Assembly: GCA_022616415.1 (NCBI GenBank)
Contig: JAKEEU010000139.1
Coordinates: 1 to 36,801, forward strand
Origin: Candidatus Zhuqueibacterota bacterium
Lineage (GTDB): Bacteria; Zhuqueibacterota; Zhuqueibacteria; Zhuqueibacterales; Zhuqueibacteraceae
Direction: 5' to 3'
DNA: 36,801 bases
Numbering within the stretch: position 1 is the first letter of the stretch; each line of letters begins with the position of its first letter. A program made the position numbers and the translations under genes. The notes beneath the pieces are model-generated. The model searched no databases. It was not told where the DNA came from and worked only from the letters and a program-made list of their open reading frames with translations. This document shows positions 7,803 through 16,483 of this stretch, piece by piece.

Positions 7803-8336
7803 ATGCGACGCGCCGTATCCATTTCCTTGCTTTTTTTGATGCTGTTTCAAGCGGCAAGCCATTTTTTTGTCTTTAAAATTCAACAGTATGAAATTCGGCA
7901 AGAAATCAAGCGGCAAATCAAAGCCGGCGTGCCGGAAGCAGAGCTGGTCTTGCTCAAAATCTCCAGAACGATGGAAGACCGACCCAACCGGTTTTTCCAG
8001 CGCATTCACCAACGGGAGTTTCGTTACAACGGCGGCATGTACGACATCGTCCGGCAGGAGAGCCATGGCGACACCACCTGGTATTATTGCCTTTCCGATG
8101 AAAAGGAGACACAGCTTTTTGCCAAGCTGGATGAATTGGTCAAGCAGGACATGGCCGGGAATCCACAACACCGGAAGCAAATCGACGAGCTGTTGCGTTT
8201 ATTCGGCGCTTTATATTTCAGCCATAAGATTGATGACTTTTTTATTTTTTCCAATCAACAGAAAGCTGCGGCATTTTTTTTCTTCAGTTTAAAAACCTGG
8301 GATTTTCTTCCTTCCACTCCTCCACCTGAAGCTTGA
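7803..8336 (+). CDS. Small membrane-anchored protein upstream of a TonB receptor
   Basis: A 177-residue protein with one N-terminal hydrophobic segment (VSISLLFLMLFQAASHFFVF), then a charged helix (EIRQEIKRQIKAGVPEAEL), a small domain with REFRYNGGMYDIVR and WYYCLSDEKETQLF, and a phenylalanine-rich stretch near the end. I recall similar small proteins in Bacteroidota encoded just before TonB-dependent receptors, often near metal transport genes, but no function is established for them. The gap to the receptor is about 60 nt, so co-transcription is likely. The start has no clear Shine-Dalgarno, which is common in this group. Confidence 0.65.
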   Translation: MRRAVSISLLFLMLFQAASHFFVFKIQQYEIRQEIKRQIKAGVPEAELVLLKISRTMEDRPNRFFQRIHQREFRYNGGMYDIVRQESHGDTTWYYCLSDEKETQLFAKLDELVKQDMAGNPQHRKQIDELLRLFGALYFSHKIDDFFIFSNQQKAAAFFFFSLKTWDFLPSTPPPEA

Positions 8337-8397
8337 GCAGGCCCGAATAATTCAAATACGCTTTTGGGCGCATCTGCCTGCTAACGTGGAGGAAACC

Positions 8398-10806
8398 GTG
8401 CAAAGAAACATATTCCTATTGCTAATCCTGGCGTTGGCGGTTTCCGGCCAGGCTCAGGTTTTGGCGATAAAAGATAAAATCACACACCAACCACTGGCGG
8501 GTGTGAGTGTTCATAGCAAAAATCCGGCAGCATCCGGCGCAACGGATGCCCGCGGACGCGTCGATCTGTCGCGATTTAAAAACGCCGACAGCATCCATAT
8601 CGAGCTGATTGGCTACGAGCGTGGAATTTACAGCTTTAAACAGCTCGAGGAGATGCAATTCATTCTATTGCTGGCGGAGACCTCGATCCCGCTGAACGGC
8701 GTGGTTGTCTCAGCCGTGCGTTGGGCACAATCGGAGCGCGAAGTTCCCAACAAAATCACTTCGATACGCGCGGCGGAAGCCAATCTGCAGAATCCGCAAA
8801 CCGCTGCCGACCTGCTCGGCGCTTCCGGCGAAATCCTCATCCAGAAAAGCCAGTTGGGCGGCGGCAGTCCGATGATTCGAGGTTTTGCCACCAATCGCGT
8901 GCTCATTGCCGTGGATGGCGTGCGCATGAATACCGCCATTTTTCGCGGCGGCAACCTGCAAAACGTCATCGCGCTCGATCCGTTTGCCACCGAGAACGTC
9001 GAGGTGCTGTTCGGGCCGGGCTCGGTGATTTACGGCAGCGATGCCATCGGTGGAGTGATGAGTTTTCATACTCTCGCCCCCAGATTTTCAACGCATGGCG
9101 AGCCGCTGGTGCGAGGTTCGGCAACGGTTAGAAATAGCTCGGCCAGTTTCGAGAAAACCGGTCATGCCAATTTGAATATCGGGCTGCAAAAATGGGCGTT
9201 CTTGACCAGCGTGACTTACACCGATTTCGATAATCTGAATATGGGCAGCGACGGGCCGGACGAATATCTGCGACCGGAATTTCAGGATCGCATCAATGGA
9301 CAGGACGTTGCCACAACCAATCCCGATCCCGAAGAACAGGCCGAAAGCGGCTACAGCCAATTGAATTTTATGCAAAAAATCCGCTTCGAGCCTAACGCCG
9401 CGTGGAATTTCAGTTATGGCTTTCACTACTCAGCGTCAACAGATGTGCCCAGGTACGATCGGCTAATCGAATATCGCCGGGGCCAATTGCGGTCAGCCGA
9501 ATGGTATTATGGCCCGCAAAAATGGCTCATGAACGCATTGAACCTGCAACATGCGCGAGACCGCGGTTTGTACGATAAAGCGCGTTTGACGCTGGCTTAT
9601 CAGCGTTTCGAGGAAAGCCGTCACGATCGAAATTTCGGCGACACGCTGCTCAACCACCGCACCGAAACCGTGAATGCTTATAGTGCCAACCTCGATTTTG
9701 ACAAAAACTTTCGAGAGAAGCACCGGCTGTTCTATGGTGCAGAAGTTGTGTTGAACCGGGTCGGCTCGGCGGCGTCAGGTGAAAACATCGAGACCGGAGA
9801 AGCGGCGCCGATCAGCACGCGCTACCCCAACGGCTCGACGTGGAACTCTTATGCCGCTTACTTGAGCTACCGCTTCAATGCCAGCCGTAAAGTCGTGTTG
9901 CAGTCCGGCCTGCGGTACAACTTGGTAACATTCGACGCAGAGTTTGACACGAGGTTTTTCCTATTTCCCTTCACCTCCGCGAGTTTGAATACCGGCACGC
10001 TGACCGGCAGCGCGGGCGTGGTTTACAATCCGGACGAAAGCTGGAACCTCAGTGTGAATTTCTCGACCGGATTCCGCGCGCCCAATATCGACGATGCCGG
10101 CAAAGTTTTCGACTCCGAGCCGGGTTCGGTCGTCGTTCCCAACCCTGACTTGAAGCCGGAGTATGCGTACAACGCCGAGTTGGGGATCGCCAAAACTTTT
10201 GGCAGCGCCGCGAAAGCGGATGTCGCCGGCTATTTCACTTTTCTGGACGAGGCGCTGGTGCGGCGCAACTTCACACTCAACGGCCAGGACAGCATCGTGT
10301 ATGACGGCGCGTTGAGCCAGGTGCAGGCGATTCAAAATGCCGCCAACGCGCACGTTTACGGTATTCAGGCAGGCATCGAGTTCAAGCTGCCCGCCGGCTT
10401 GACGCTGTCGTCACGCTTCAACTTTCAAAAGGGCGAAGAAGAGCTGGACGACGGCAGCACCGCACCGTTGCGCCATGCCGGGCCCTGGTTTGGCGCAACC
10501 CATCTGATTTATCGCCGTGACCGGTTGAAAGCCGATTTTTACGGAATTTACAATGGTGAAATTTCTTATGAGGATTTGGCGCCTGAGGAGCAGGGTAAGC
10601 CGCATATCTACGCGGTTGATGCAAATGGCAATCCCTATTCGCCAAGCTGGTACACGTTGAATTTGAAAGTGCAGTATCAATTGGCCGATTTGCTCATGCT
10701 CAGCGCCGGCGTGGAAAATCTCACGGATCAACGATACCGGCCTTATTCTTCCGGCATCGTTGCGCCGGGGAGGAATTTTATCGTTGCGCTGAAAATCAGT
10801 TTTTGA
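8398..10806 (+). CDS. TonB-dependent outer-membrane receptor, heme-type signatures
   Basis: After a signal peptide (NIFLLLILALAVSGQAQ) comes a carboxypeptidase-like domain to about residue 100. Next is a plug domain with GGGSPMIRGFATNRVLIAVDG and IYGSDAIGGVMSF, and then a 22-strand-type barrel that ends in phenylalanine (ALKISF). The barrel has a FRAP motif (GFRAPNIDD) and, about 25 residues later, NPDL (VPNPDLKPE). This pair is characteristic of heme and hemoprotein receptors, though not exclusive to them. I predict energy-dependent uptake of heme or a related iron ligand. I use the GTG at 8398 because GGAGG precedes it by 6 nt; an in-frame GTG at 8386 would overlap that site. A terminator-like hairpin follows. 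Confidence 0.85.
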   Translation: MQRNIFLLLILALAVSGQAQVLAIKDKITHQPLAGVSVHSKNPAASGATDARGRVDLSRFKNADSIHIELIGYERGIYSFKQLEEMQFILLLAETSIPLNGVVVSAVRWAQSEREVPNKITSIRAAEANLQNPQTAADLLGASGEILIQKSQLGGGSPMIRGFATNRVLIAVDGVRMNTAIFRGGNLQNVIALDPFATENVEVLFGPGSVIYGSDAIGGVMSFHTLAPRFSTHGEPLVRGSATVRNSSASFEKTGHANLNIGLQKWAFLTSVTYTDFDNLNMGSDGPDEYLRPEFQDRINGQDVATTNPDPEEQAESGYSQLNFMQKIRFEPNAAWNFSYGFHYSASTDVPRYDRLIEYRRGQLRSAEWYYGPQKWLMNALNLQHARDRGLYDKARLTLAYQRFEESRHDRNFGDTLLNHRTETVNAYSANLDFDKNFREKHRLFYGAEVVLNRVGSAASGENIETGEAAPISTRYPNGSTWNSYAAYLSYRFNASRKVVLQSGLRYNLVTFDAEFDTRFFLFPFTSASLNTGTLTGSAGVVYNPDESWNLSVNFSTGFRAPNIDDAGKVFDSEPGSVVVPNPDLKPEYAYNAELGIAKTFGSAAKADVAGYFTFLDEALVRRNFTLNGQDSIVYDGALSQVQAIQNAANAHVYGIQAGIEFKLPAGLTLSSRFNFQKGEEELDDGSTAPLRHAGPWFGATHLIYRRDRLKADFYGIYNGEISYEDLAPEEQGKPHIYAVDANGNPYSPSWYTLNLKVQYQLADLLMLSAGVENLTDQRYRPYSSGIVAPGRNFIVALKISF

Positions 10807-10816
10807 AACTAATACT

Positions 10817-10850
10817 ACCGACTGGTTAATCGAAGTGGCCGGTCGGTTTT
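10817..10850 (+). terminator. Rho-independent terminator-like hairpin
   Basis: The arms ACCGACTGG (10817-10825) and CCGGTCGGT (10839-10847) pair over nine positions with one G-U, and TTT follows. It lies 11 nt after the receptor stop codon, as expected for a terminator of that transcript. Confidence 0.5.
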
Positions 10851-10885
10851 ACAAATGCAAAAATGATTTTAGTCGATTAAAACTT

Positions 10886-11776
10886 ATGAAAACTCAATTT
10901 TTAAAGGTTGGGGCCTTGCTTTTGCTCTTTATCGGTTGCGGCTCACGCGAGGAAACCCAACCAGTTCAAGTCGCCAGGATGATGATGGAGGCTCCGGAAT
11001 CTCACTCAGAGGCAGCAGGGAGATTTTCCCAGTTGGAGCAAAAGCCTATAGAAGCGCTCCGACCAATTGGCAGGCTGGTGATTAAAACCGCTACAATAAG
11101 TTGTGAAGTGACAAATTATGATGAAGCGCTCGGGCAAATCCAAAAAATCGTGGCGCAATTTGGTGGTTACATAATCTTTTCGACAACCCAGGTTCATGAA
11201 AACAATGTCAAATCCGGCAGCGTGTCGCTCAGGATCGATGCGAAGCATTTCGATACAGCGCTACAAGAAATCAAAAAATCAGCCAGGAAGGTTGAAACCG
11301 AAAGTATACAGGGCAACGACGTCACGGAAGAGTTTTATGATTTGACCGCGCGATTGGAGAACAAGCGCAAAGCGGAAAAGCGCTACCAGGAAATTCTCGC
11401 TTCGGCCAAAACCACCAAAGACATTTTGGAGGTCGAACAGGCGCTGACCAATGTCCGCGAAGAGATCGAGCGCATGGAAGGCCGCAAGCGCTATCTCGAA
11501 GATCAGATCGCGTTGTCAACCATCACCATCAATTTGCACGAACCCTACCCGTTGATGGCATCAGGCCGATATGGTTTTCTGGCCCAAATGCGGCGCGGGA
11601 TCGAAAACGGCGTCTCCGGTTTTTCGGAAGTTCTCAGTGCGTGCATCACTTTTGCCATTGCAGGAATTCCGCTTTTCGTGCTGCTCTTTATTTTAATTTG
11701 GGCGTTCAGAAGGTATCGGCGAAAATCCAAAGCCGTTCCGTCGCTGAAATCCAACATGGCGGAGAAAAAGGAATGA
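10886..11776 (+). CDS. DUF4349 lipoprotein
   Basis: The ATG at 10886 begins a lipoprotein signal (ALLLLFIGC, lipobox cysteine at about residue 18). A DUF4349 region follows (about 65-235): a beta strand LVIKTATISCEV, YDEALGQIQKIVAQFGGYI, and a coiled coil around EFYDLTARLENKRKAEKRYQEIL. One membrane segment (FAIAGIPLFVLLFILIWAF) and a basic tail close it. DUF4349 proteins are envelope proteins of unknown role. A lipid anchor at one end and a membrane helix at the other would span the periplasm or fix the protein twice at the inner membrane. In-frame codons upstream to a GTG at 10835 would destroy the signal sequence, so I reject that start. Confidence 0.8.
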   Translation: MKTQFLKVGALLLLFIGCGSREETQPVQVARMMMEAPESHSEAAGRFSQLEQKPIEALRPIGRLVIKTATISCEVTNYDEALGQIQKIVAQFGGYIIFSTTQVHENNVKSGSVSLRIDAKHFDTALQEIKKSARKVETESIQGNDVTEEFYDLTARLENKRKAEKRYQEILASAKTTKDILEVEQALTNVREEIERMEGRKRYLEDQIALSTITINLHEPYPLMASGRYGFLAQMRRGIENGVSGFSEVLSACITFAIAGIPLFVLLFILIWAFRRYRRKSKAVPSLKSNMAEKKE

Positions 11777-11839
11777 AATTTCGTGCAGAGACTCAGAGAT
11801 TCATAATGAAAAGTCGCTGCTCACGAAACACGCTAAATA

Positions 11840-11918
11840 CGCAAGATAATTATGGCAAGATGATTGAAAAGCTTTTTAATTATTTTGCCACAATCATCTT
11901 GCAAGAAATATCTTGGCG
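11840..11918. repeat. Inverted repeat with 14-nt direct repeats in its arms
   Basis: GCAAGATGATTG (11855-11866) and its exact complement CAATCATCTTGC (11891-11902) form a 12-bp stem. Outside it, GCAAGATAATTATG (11841-11854) again pairs imperfectly with the segment ending at 11918, so each arm holds two units spaced by 14 nt. It fills the centre of the 205-bp gap between the DUF4349 lipoprotein and the methyltransferase. I see no gene in this gap. Confidence 0.75.
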
Positions 11919-11981
11919 AGTCTTCGCGACTCGAGTGGTTTTTCTTTTTGGATGCGGCTCTTCCACATTGGGAAAAGATAA

Positions 11982-12578
11982 ATGAACCATGAAGCAACCT
12001 TCCGTTTGATCTTCATCGCCGTTTTCGCGCTGAGTTTTTCGATCTCGGGTTACCATCGCCATCACGCGCGCAAGCAGAGCGGGAAAATCCCGCGGCAGGC
12101 GGAGGGAAAATCATTCATTGCCTTGCGCTTGCTTCTTGCTGTGCCGTTGTATCTCGCTATGTTTGCGTATATGATCAATCCGCAGTGGATGGCATGGTCG
12201 GCGCTGCCATTGCCGGCATGGTTGCACTGGCTCGGCGCCGGCTTGGGCTTCGCCATGATTCCTCTGCTCTATTGGCTCTTCCGCAGCTTGGGCAAAAATG
12301 TGAGCGAGACTGTGCTCACGAAAGAACGCCACGAGCTGATCACACACGGTCCGTATCGCTGGATACGGCATCCGTTGTACACCGTGGCTTCTATCGGCAT
12401 CTTTGCGCTCGGCCTTTTGGCTGCCAATTGGTTTATGTTGCTGATGATATTGCTCATCATGGCGACACTGCCGGCGCTGGTGGCAAAAGAGGAAGCCCAG
12501 TTGATTGAAAAATTTGGCAATGCGTACCGCGAGTATATGCAGCGTACAGGCAGATTTCTGCCGCGCCTGAAATCGTAA
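11982..12578 (+). CDS. Isoprenylcysteine carboxyl methyltransferase-family membrane protein
   Basis: A 198-residue polytopic membrane protein with four or five hydrophobic segments. The conserved core of the ICMT/phospholipid methyltransferase family is clear: LITHGPYRWIRHPLYT at about 123-138 and KEEAQLIEKFGNAYREYM near the C-terminus, which together bind SAM. In bacteria the family methylates varied substrates, and protein prenylation is not implied. The next methyltransferase gene begins within about 14 nt, so the two are probably one transcript. The start ATG has no strong Shine-Dalgarno, but the membrane segment follows at once and no better start is visible. Confidence 0.8.
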   Translation: MNHEATFRLIFIAVFALSFSISGYHRHHARKQSGKIPRQAEGKSFIALRLLLAVPLYLAMFAYMINPQWMAWSALPLPAWLHWLGAGLGFAMIPLLYWLFRSLGKNVSETVLTKERHELITHGPYRWIRHPLYTVASIGIFALGLLAANWFMLLMILLIMATLPALVAKEEAQLIEKFGNAYREYMQRTGRFLPRLKS

Positions 12579-12591
12579 CGTGAGAATAGCA

Positions 12592-13317
12592 ATGAAAAAC
12601 CACCAAGACGCTTACGGTCACCAAGTTTACGACTTTTATGCTGGAAAGGGAGGATACGAAATCGTCGAAAGAGACGATGGCCATTTTTCGATTTCCGGCG
12701 GCGCTCCATATTATTTCACTGAATACAAGAACAGGCGTCCGCACGAGAAACAGGGCATCAAATACGCCCGAGGCCGCGTTCTTGACATAGGGTGCGGCGC
12801 CGGCAGGCATTCATTGTATCTCTGGAAGCAAGGACTAAATGTCGTCGGTGTCGACAGATCTCCCCTCGCTGTTAAAGTCTGCAAGCTGCGTGGGCTTAAA
12901 AAGGCTAAAGTAATGCCCATAACTCAGATCAACCCCAAACTGGGAACCTTTGATACGATTCTCATGCTAGGAAATAACTTTGGCTTGTTTGGCAGCTTCA
13001 ATCGAGCAAGATGGCTGCTCAAAAGATTCCACCGGTTCACCAGTCCCAATGCCAGGATTATTACCGAAAGCCGCGACCCGTACAATACGAAGAACCCTTT
13101 CCATTTGAATTACCACAAACTCAACCGCAGCAGGGGCAGAATGTCGGGGCAGTTGCGAATTCGCATACGATATCAGAGCTATGCAACACCGTGGTTCGAC
13201 TATCTTCTCGTCTCGCCGGACGAAATGAAAAAAATTCTGGCTGGCACCGGTTGGCGCGTCAGCCGATTTTTGAAATTCAAAGACTCTTCGTATATTGCAA
13301 TAATCGAAAAGGAGTGA
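12592..13317 (+). CDS. Class I SAM-dependent methyltransferase
   Basis: The protein opens with the NHQDAYGHQVYDFY segment and has the SAM-binding loop VLDIGCGAGRHSLYL at about residues 62-76, followed by the acidic strand end VVGVDRSP. FDTILMLGNNFGLFG is motif IV of this small family. The acceptor is unknown. It directly follows the ICMT-like gene; a GTG at 12580, one base after that stop, would add four residues. I prefer the ATG at 12592 because the conserved segment begins right after it. The 3' end (AAGGAG before TGA) doubles as the Shine-Dalgarno of the next gene, so translation is probably coupled. Confidence 0.85.
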   Translation: MKNHQDAYGHQVYDFYAGKGGYEIVERDDGHFSISGGAPYYFTEYKNRRPHEKQGIKYARGRVLDIGCGAGRHSLYLWKQGLNVVGVDRSPLAVKVCKLRGLKKAKVMPITQINPKLGTFDTILMLGNNFGLFGSFNRARWLLKRFHRFTSPNARIITESRDPYNTKNPFHLNYHKLNRSRGRMSGQLRIRIRYQSYATPWFDYLLVSPDEMKKILAGTGWRVSRFLKFKDSSYIAIIEKE

Positions 13318-13322
13318 GCATT

Positions 13323-13901
13323 ATGCTTTTGTTTCGATCACGGTATGCACTTCCCTGGCGCATTGGTTCGGCTCTACTTCTCGTCGTCTTTTTCCCTGTA
13401 TTAGCACAAACACCCGCGAAGACGGCAAAAGCACACGTGAAAGTCGAAACGATTGCGCCGCGTCAGGAAGACGTGGCCACGCTGGACGGGATCATCAAAG
13501 CTTTCTACGAAACGATCAGCGGGCCGAAAGGCCAGCATCGGCAATGGGCGCGTGATCGCACTTTGTACATTCCGGACATGCGCTTTGTCTCGCTGGAAAT
13601 GCGCGACGGAAAGCCGCACGCGGAAATCATGGATCACCAAACGTATGTTGACCGCACCAACGATTTTTTCGTACGTGAAGGATTTTTTGAGCAAGAGATT
13701 CATCGCGTGACGAAAGCGTTCGGCAATCTCACGCACGTCTTCAGCACGTACGAGATGCGACAAACTCCCGACGGGCCGGTAACCGGTCGCGGCATCAACA
13801 GTATTCAGCTTTTTTATGATGGCGAGCGCTGGTGGATCGTCTCGGCGGTGTGGGATGACGAACGGTCGGATAATCCAATTCCAAAAGAGTTTTTGCCGTG
13901 A
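13323..13901 (+). CDS. Secreted NTF2-like protein
   Basis: A 192-residue protein with a signal peptide (WRIGSALLLVVFFPVLAQ) followed by a single NTF2/SnoaL-like domain: TLDGIIKAFYETISG at the start, the FVSLEMRDGKP strand, YVDRTNDFFVREGFFE, and the closing strands SIQLFYDGERWWIVSAVWDDE. Such domains bind small ligands or catalyse simple isomerisations; no catalytic set can be assigned here. The frame continues open upstream inside the methyltransferase gene, but the ATG at 13323 has AAGGAG 9 nt before it and gives a proper signal peptide. The last residues (NPIPKEFLP) are typical of this subfamily. Confidence 0.75.
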   Translation: MLLFRSRYALPWRIGSALLLVVFFPVLAQTPAKTAKAHVKVETIAPRQEDVATLDGIIKAFYETISGPKGQHRQWARDRTLYIPDMRFVSLEMRDGKPHAEIMDHQTYVDRTNDFFVREGFFEQEIHRVTKAFGNLTHVFSTYEMRQTPDGPVTGRGINSIQLFYDGERWWIVSAVWDDERSDNPIPKEFLP

Positions 13902-13965
13902 GTTGCTTTAATACTAAATTTCGCTTTAAAAAGCAAGCTGGAAAATTTGCAGATTGTATTCCATC

Positions 13966-14607
13966 ATGGCAACACCCAAGCGCATCAAATATCCTCGCAC
14001 CCCGCATTTGCCCTGGTCGCCCGGAAGAACCGGTGACGATATTTTGTTAGAGTCAATACAGCATCTCGAAAAACTCAAAGACGTCGTCGTCACCGAAAAG
14101 CTGGATGGCGAGAATACCACGCTGTATCACGACTATCTGCACGCGCGCAGCATCGACAGCGCCTCACATGCTTCGCGCAATTGGCTGAAGCGCTTTCACG
14201 CCGAGATGAGCTACAAAATTCCGCTGGATATGCGCATCTGCGGCGAGAATCTGTTCGCCAAGCACAGCATTTTTTATAACGCACTGACAAGCTATTTTTA
14301 TGTTTTTGCCATTTTCCAAGACGACGCGTGTTTGACGTGGGACGAAACCGTAGAATGGTGTCGCCGCCTGGAATTGGAGCCGATGCCGACATTGTATCGC
14401 GGCAAGTGGGACGAACAAAAAATCCGCGCGTGCTGGCGCGGCGTATCTTTTTATGGAGAAGAGCAAGAGGGCTACGTCGTGCGCAACGCGACGTGTTTCA
14501 GCTATGCCGATTTCAAATACAATGTCGCGAAATACGTAAGGGCAAGCCACGTCCGCACGACCCAAAACTGGAAGCGTGGCAGTATTATTTCTAATCAGTT
14601 GGAGTAG
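13966..14607 (+). CDS. RNA ligase family protein
   Basis: A 213-residue nucleotidyltransferase of the RNA ligase fold. Motif I is K45-L-D-G-E-N, whose lysine should carry AMP. Motif III is in YFYVFAIFQ, motif IV is E168-G-Y-V-V-R, and motif V is K184 and K189 in FKYNVAKYVR. The protein ends soon after motif V, so it is a minimal catalytic domain without an OB fold or an added C-terminal domain. It would seal RNA 3'-OH/5'-phosphate ends in ATP-dependent repair. No kinase-phosphatase or RtcA/B partner is adjacent. I start at the ATG at 13966; an in-frame TTG 12 nt earlier is less likely. Confidence 0.8.
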   Translation: MATPKRIKYPRTPHLPWSPGRTGDDILLESIQHLEKLKDVVVTEKLDGENTTLYHDYLHARSIDSASHASRNWLKRFHAEMSYKIPLDMRICGENLFAKHSIFYNALTSYFYVFAIFQDDACLTWDETVEWCRRLELEPMPTLYRGKWDEQKIRACWRGVSFYGEEQEGYVVRNATCFSYADFKYNVAKYVRASHVRTTQNWKRGSIISNQLE

Positions 14608-14635
14608 TGTCAAAATTTTCATGAAAAAGAGGGCG

Positions 14636-14683
14636 CGCGGACTTTCTTTTCCGCGATGCGCGTGTGGACTGGAAAGTCCACAC
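14636..14683 (+). promoter_or_regulatory. Leader with competing hairpins before the D-aminoacylase gene
   Basis: The clearest hairpin is GTGTGGACT (14662-14670), loop GGAA, AGTCCACAC (14675-14683), a perfect 9-bp stem. Upstream, GGACTTTC (14639-14646) can pair instead with GAAAGTCC (14672-14679), and CGCGGA (14636-14641) with TCCGCG (14650-14655). The alternatives exclude each other. The Shine-Dalgarno AAAGGAG follows 8 nt later. Confidence 0.5.
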
Positions 14684-14703
14684 TCCCCTCAAAAGGAGTA
14701 ACC

Positions 14704-16305
14704 ATGAAACGGCAAAAGCTTTGCGTCCTGATCTCGGGAGCCGCGCTTCTTCTCTCAGCCAATTTTAGCCCGGCTGCTTCCTCAAAATACGAGCTGGTGA
14801 TCAAGAACGGCCGCATTGTGGACGGCAGCGGCAATCCGTGGTTCTATGCGGACATCGGCATTATCGACGGCAGAATTGCCAAAATTGGCCGGATCGATAC
14901 AAGCGACGCGGCGCAAGTTATCGACGCGCAAAATTTGATCGTTGCGCCTGGGTTCATCGACGTGCATGCGCATGTGGAAAACAGCATCATGCGTATGCCA
15001 ACCGCCGACAATTTTCTGATGATGGGCGTGACGACGATCATCACCGGCAACTGCGGCGGCTCGTGGCTGGCCATCGGCGATTCATTGCGATCACTCGAAG
15101 CGAAAGGCGTTTCAATTAATCTCGCCACGTTAGTCGGCCACAACACCGTGCGCCGTGCTGTAATGAAAGACGAGGCGCGCGACCCGTCGCTGGAAGAATT
15201 GGAAAAGATGGCGCAATTGGTCGAGCAAGCGATGTGCGACGGTGCGGTCGGACTTTCAACCGGACTCATTTACATTCCCGGCACGTTTGCGAAAACTGAT
15301 GAGATCGTCGCGCTCGCGAAAGTCGCCGCGAAGCACGATGGCATTTACGCCAGCCACATTCGCAACGAAGGCAATGAAGTGGTCGCTGCGATCAAGGAGG
15401 CTATTCTGATTGGCGAGACCGCCCGTGTACGGGTGGAAATTTCACATTTCAAAATTTCAAGCAAAAAATTGTGGGGGAAGAGCCAAATGACAGTAAGACT
15501 GGTGCGTGAAGCCAGAGAGCGCGGCTTGCAGGTGACGATCGACCAGTATGCTTATCCCGCATCGAGCACCGGGATCGAAACGCAATTTCCAGATTGGGTT
15601 CTCGATGGCGGGCGTGATTCAGCTGCCGTCAGGCTGCAAGACGACAAGCTGCGCAAACAGATCAAGGAAGAAATGATCCAAAATCTACGCAAAGCAGGAC
15701 GCAAGGATTATTCGCACGCTTTTGTCGCCAGCTATCGCCCCGATACGACTTTCAATGGCAAAAGCATCACCGAGATCACCAAGCAAAATCGCGGCAAGAA
15801 AAACGCCGAAGCCCAAGCGGAGCAAATTATCGAGATGTACCTGACCAGCGAGAATCGCATCGGCATGGTCTATCATGGCATGAGCGAGAAAGATGTCGAT
15901 TACATCATACAGCAGCCGTTTTGCATGGTCGCCTCCGATGCCGGCGTCATCGAAATGGGGCGCGGCGTTCCGCATCCGCGCGGTTACGGCAACAACGCGC
16001 GCGTGCTCGGTAAATACGTGCGAGAGAAAAAATTGCTCGGCCTCGAAGAAGCGATTCGCAAGATGACTTCGCTGCCGGCGCAAACGTTTGGCTTCTGGGA
16101 TCGCGGCTTGATTCGCGAAGGTTTTGCCGCCGATCTCGTTATTTTCGACGCGCGGAAAGTCGCTGACCAAGCCACGTTCGAGAATCCGCATCAATATGCG
16201 ACCGGCATTCGCTGTGTGTTAGTGAATGGGAAGATGGTGGTCAGCGAGGGCAAGCACACCGGCGCACGGCCGGGGAAAATTCTTTATGGAGCAGGCAAAA
16301 GCTGA
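14704..16305 (+). CDS. Secreted D-aminoacylase / N-acyl-D-amino-acid deacylase family protein
   Basis: An amidohydrolase of 533 residues. After a signal peptide (LCVLISGAALLLSANFSPAA) come the N-terminal beta sandwich and then the metal-site motifs in order: DVHAHVEN (HxH), GNCGGS with the family cysteine, VGHN, ASHIRNEG, EISHFKIS and ASDAGVIEMG with the catalytic aspartate. This set is that of D-aminoacylases, which free D-amino acids from N-acyl forms. The periplasmic location suggests peptide or cell-wall scavenging. HPRGYGNNARVLG is also family-typical. The start is the ATG after AAAGGAG. An in-frame ATG at 14656 lies inside the leader hairpin region and would hide the signal peptide. Confidence 0.88.
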   Translation: MKRQKLCVLISGAALLLSANFSPAASSKYELVIKNGRIVDGSGNPWFYADIGIIDGRIAKIGRIDTSDAAQVIDAQNLIVAPGFIDVHAHVENSIMRMPTADNFLMMGVTTIITGNCGGSWLAIGDSLRSLEAKGVSINLATLVGHNTVRRAVMKDEARDPSLEELEKMAQLVEQAMCDGAVGLSTGLIYIPGTFAKTDEIVALAKVAAKHDGIYASHIRNEGNEVVAAIKEAILIGETARVRVEISHFKISSKKLWGKSQMTVRLVREARERGLQVTIDQYAYPASSTGIETQFPDWVLDGGRDSAAVRLQDDKLRKQIKEEMIQNLRKAGRKDYSHAFVASYRPDTTFNGKSITEITKQNRGKKNAEAQAEQIIEMYLTSENRIGMVYHGMSEKDVDYIIQQPFCMVASDAGVIEMGRGVPHPRGYGNNARVLGKYVREKKLLGLEEAIRKMTSLPAQTFGFWDRGLIREGFAADLVIFDARKVADQATFENPHQYATGIRCVLVNGKMVVSEGKHTGARPGKILYGAGKS

Positions 16306-16326
16306 AAACGCAAGCATTTTCATTTT

Positions 16327-16428
16327 CCAACGGATGCAAGCGGCCAACGGATAAGAAATCTTCCGGTAAAATTGCTTTGTTGCTGTCTTTTTTAATTGTA
16401 AAATCCGTTGGCAGCTTTTATCCGTTGG
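16327..16428. repeat. CCAACGGAT-family inverted repeat, copy 1
   Basis: The left arm has CCAACGGAT at 16327-16335 and again at 16344-16352, 17 nt apart. The right arm has the complement ATCCGTTGG at 16403-16411 and 16420-16428, also 17 nt apart. The two 26-nt arms differ at three positions and enclose a 50-nt loop. It sits between the D-aminoacylase and transketolase genes. Related copies are at 23498, 27502 and 35588. Confidence 0.9.
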
Positions 16429-16483
16429 CCATTTTTTATCTGCTTGAGCCCTTGCAAGAAAGAAAAATTAACCGAGGCTAAAA

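Noticed and set aside
12592..12650. The start of the methyltransferase gene looks like an intergenic repeat (CCACCAAGACGC and CACCAAG)
   Set aside because: The translated NHQDAYGHQVYDFY fits the conserved N-terminus of this methyltransferase family, so it is coding.
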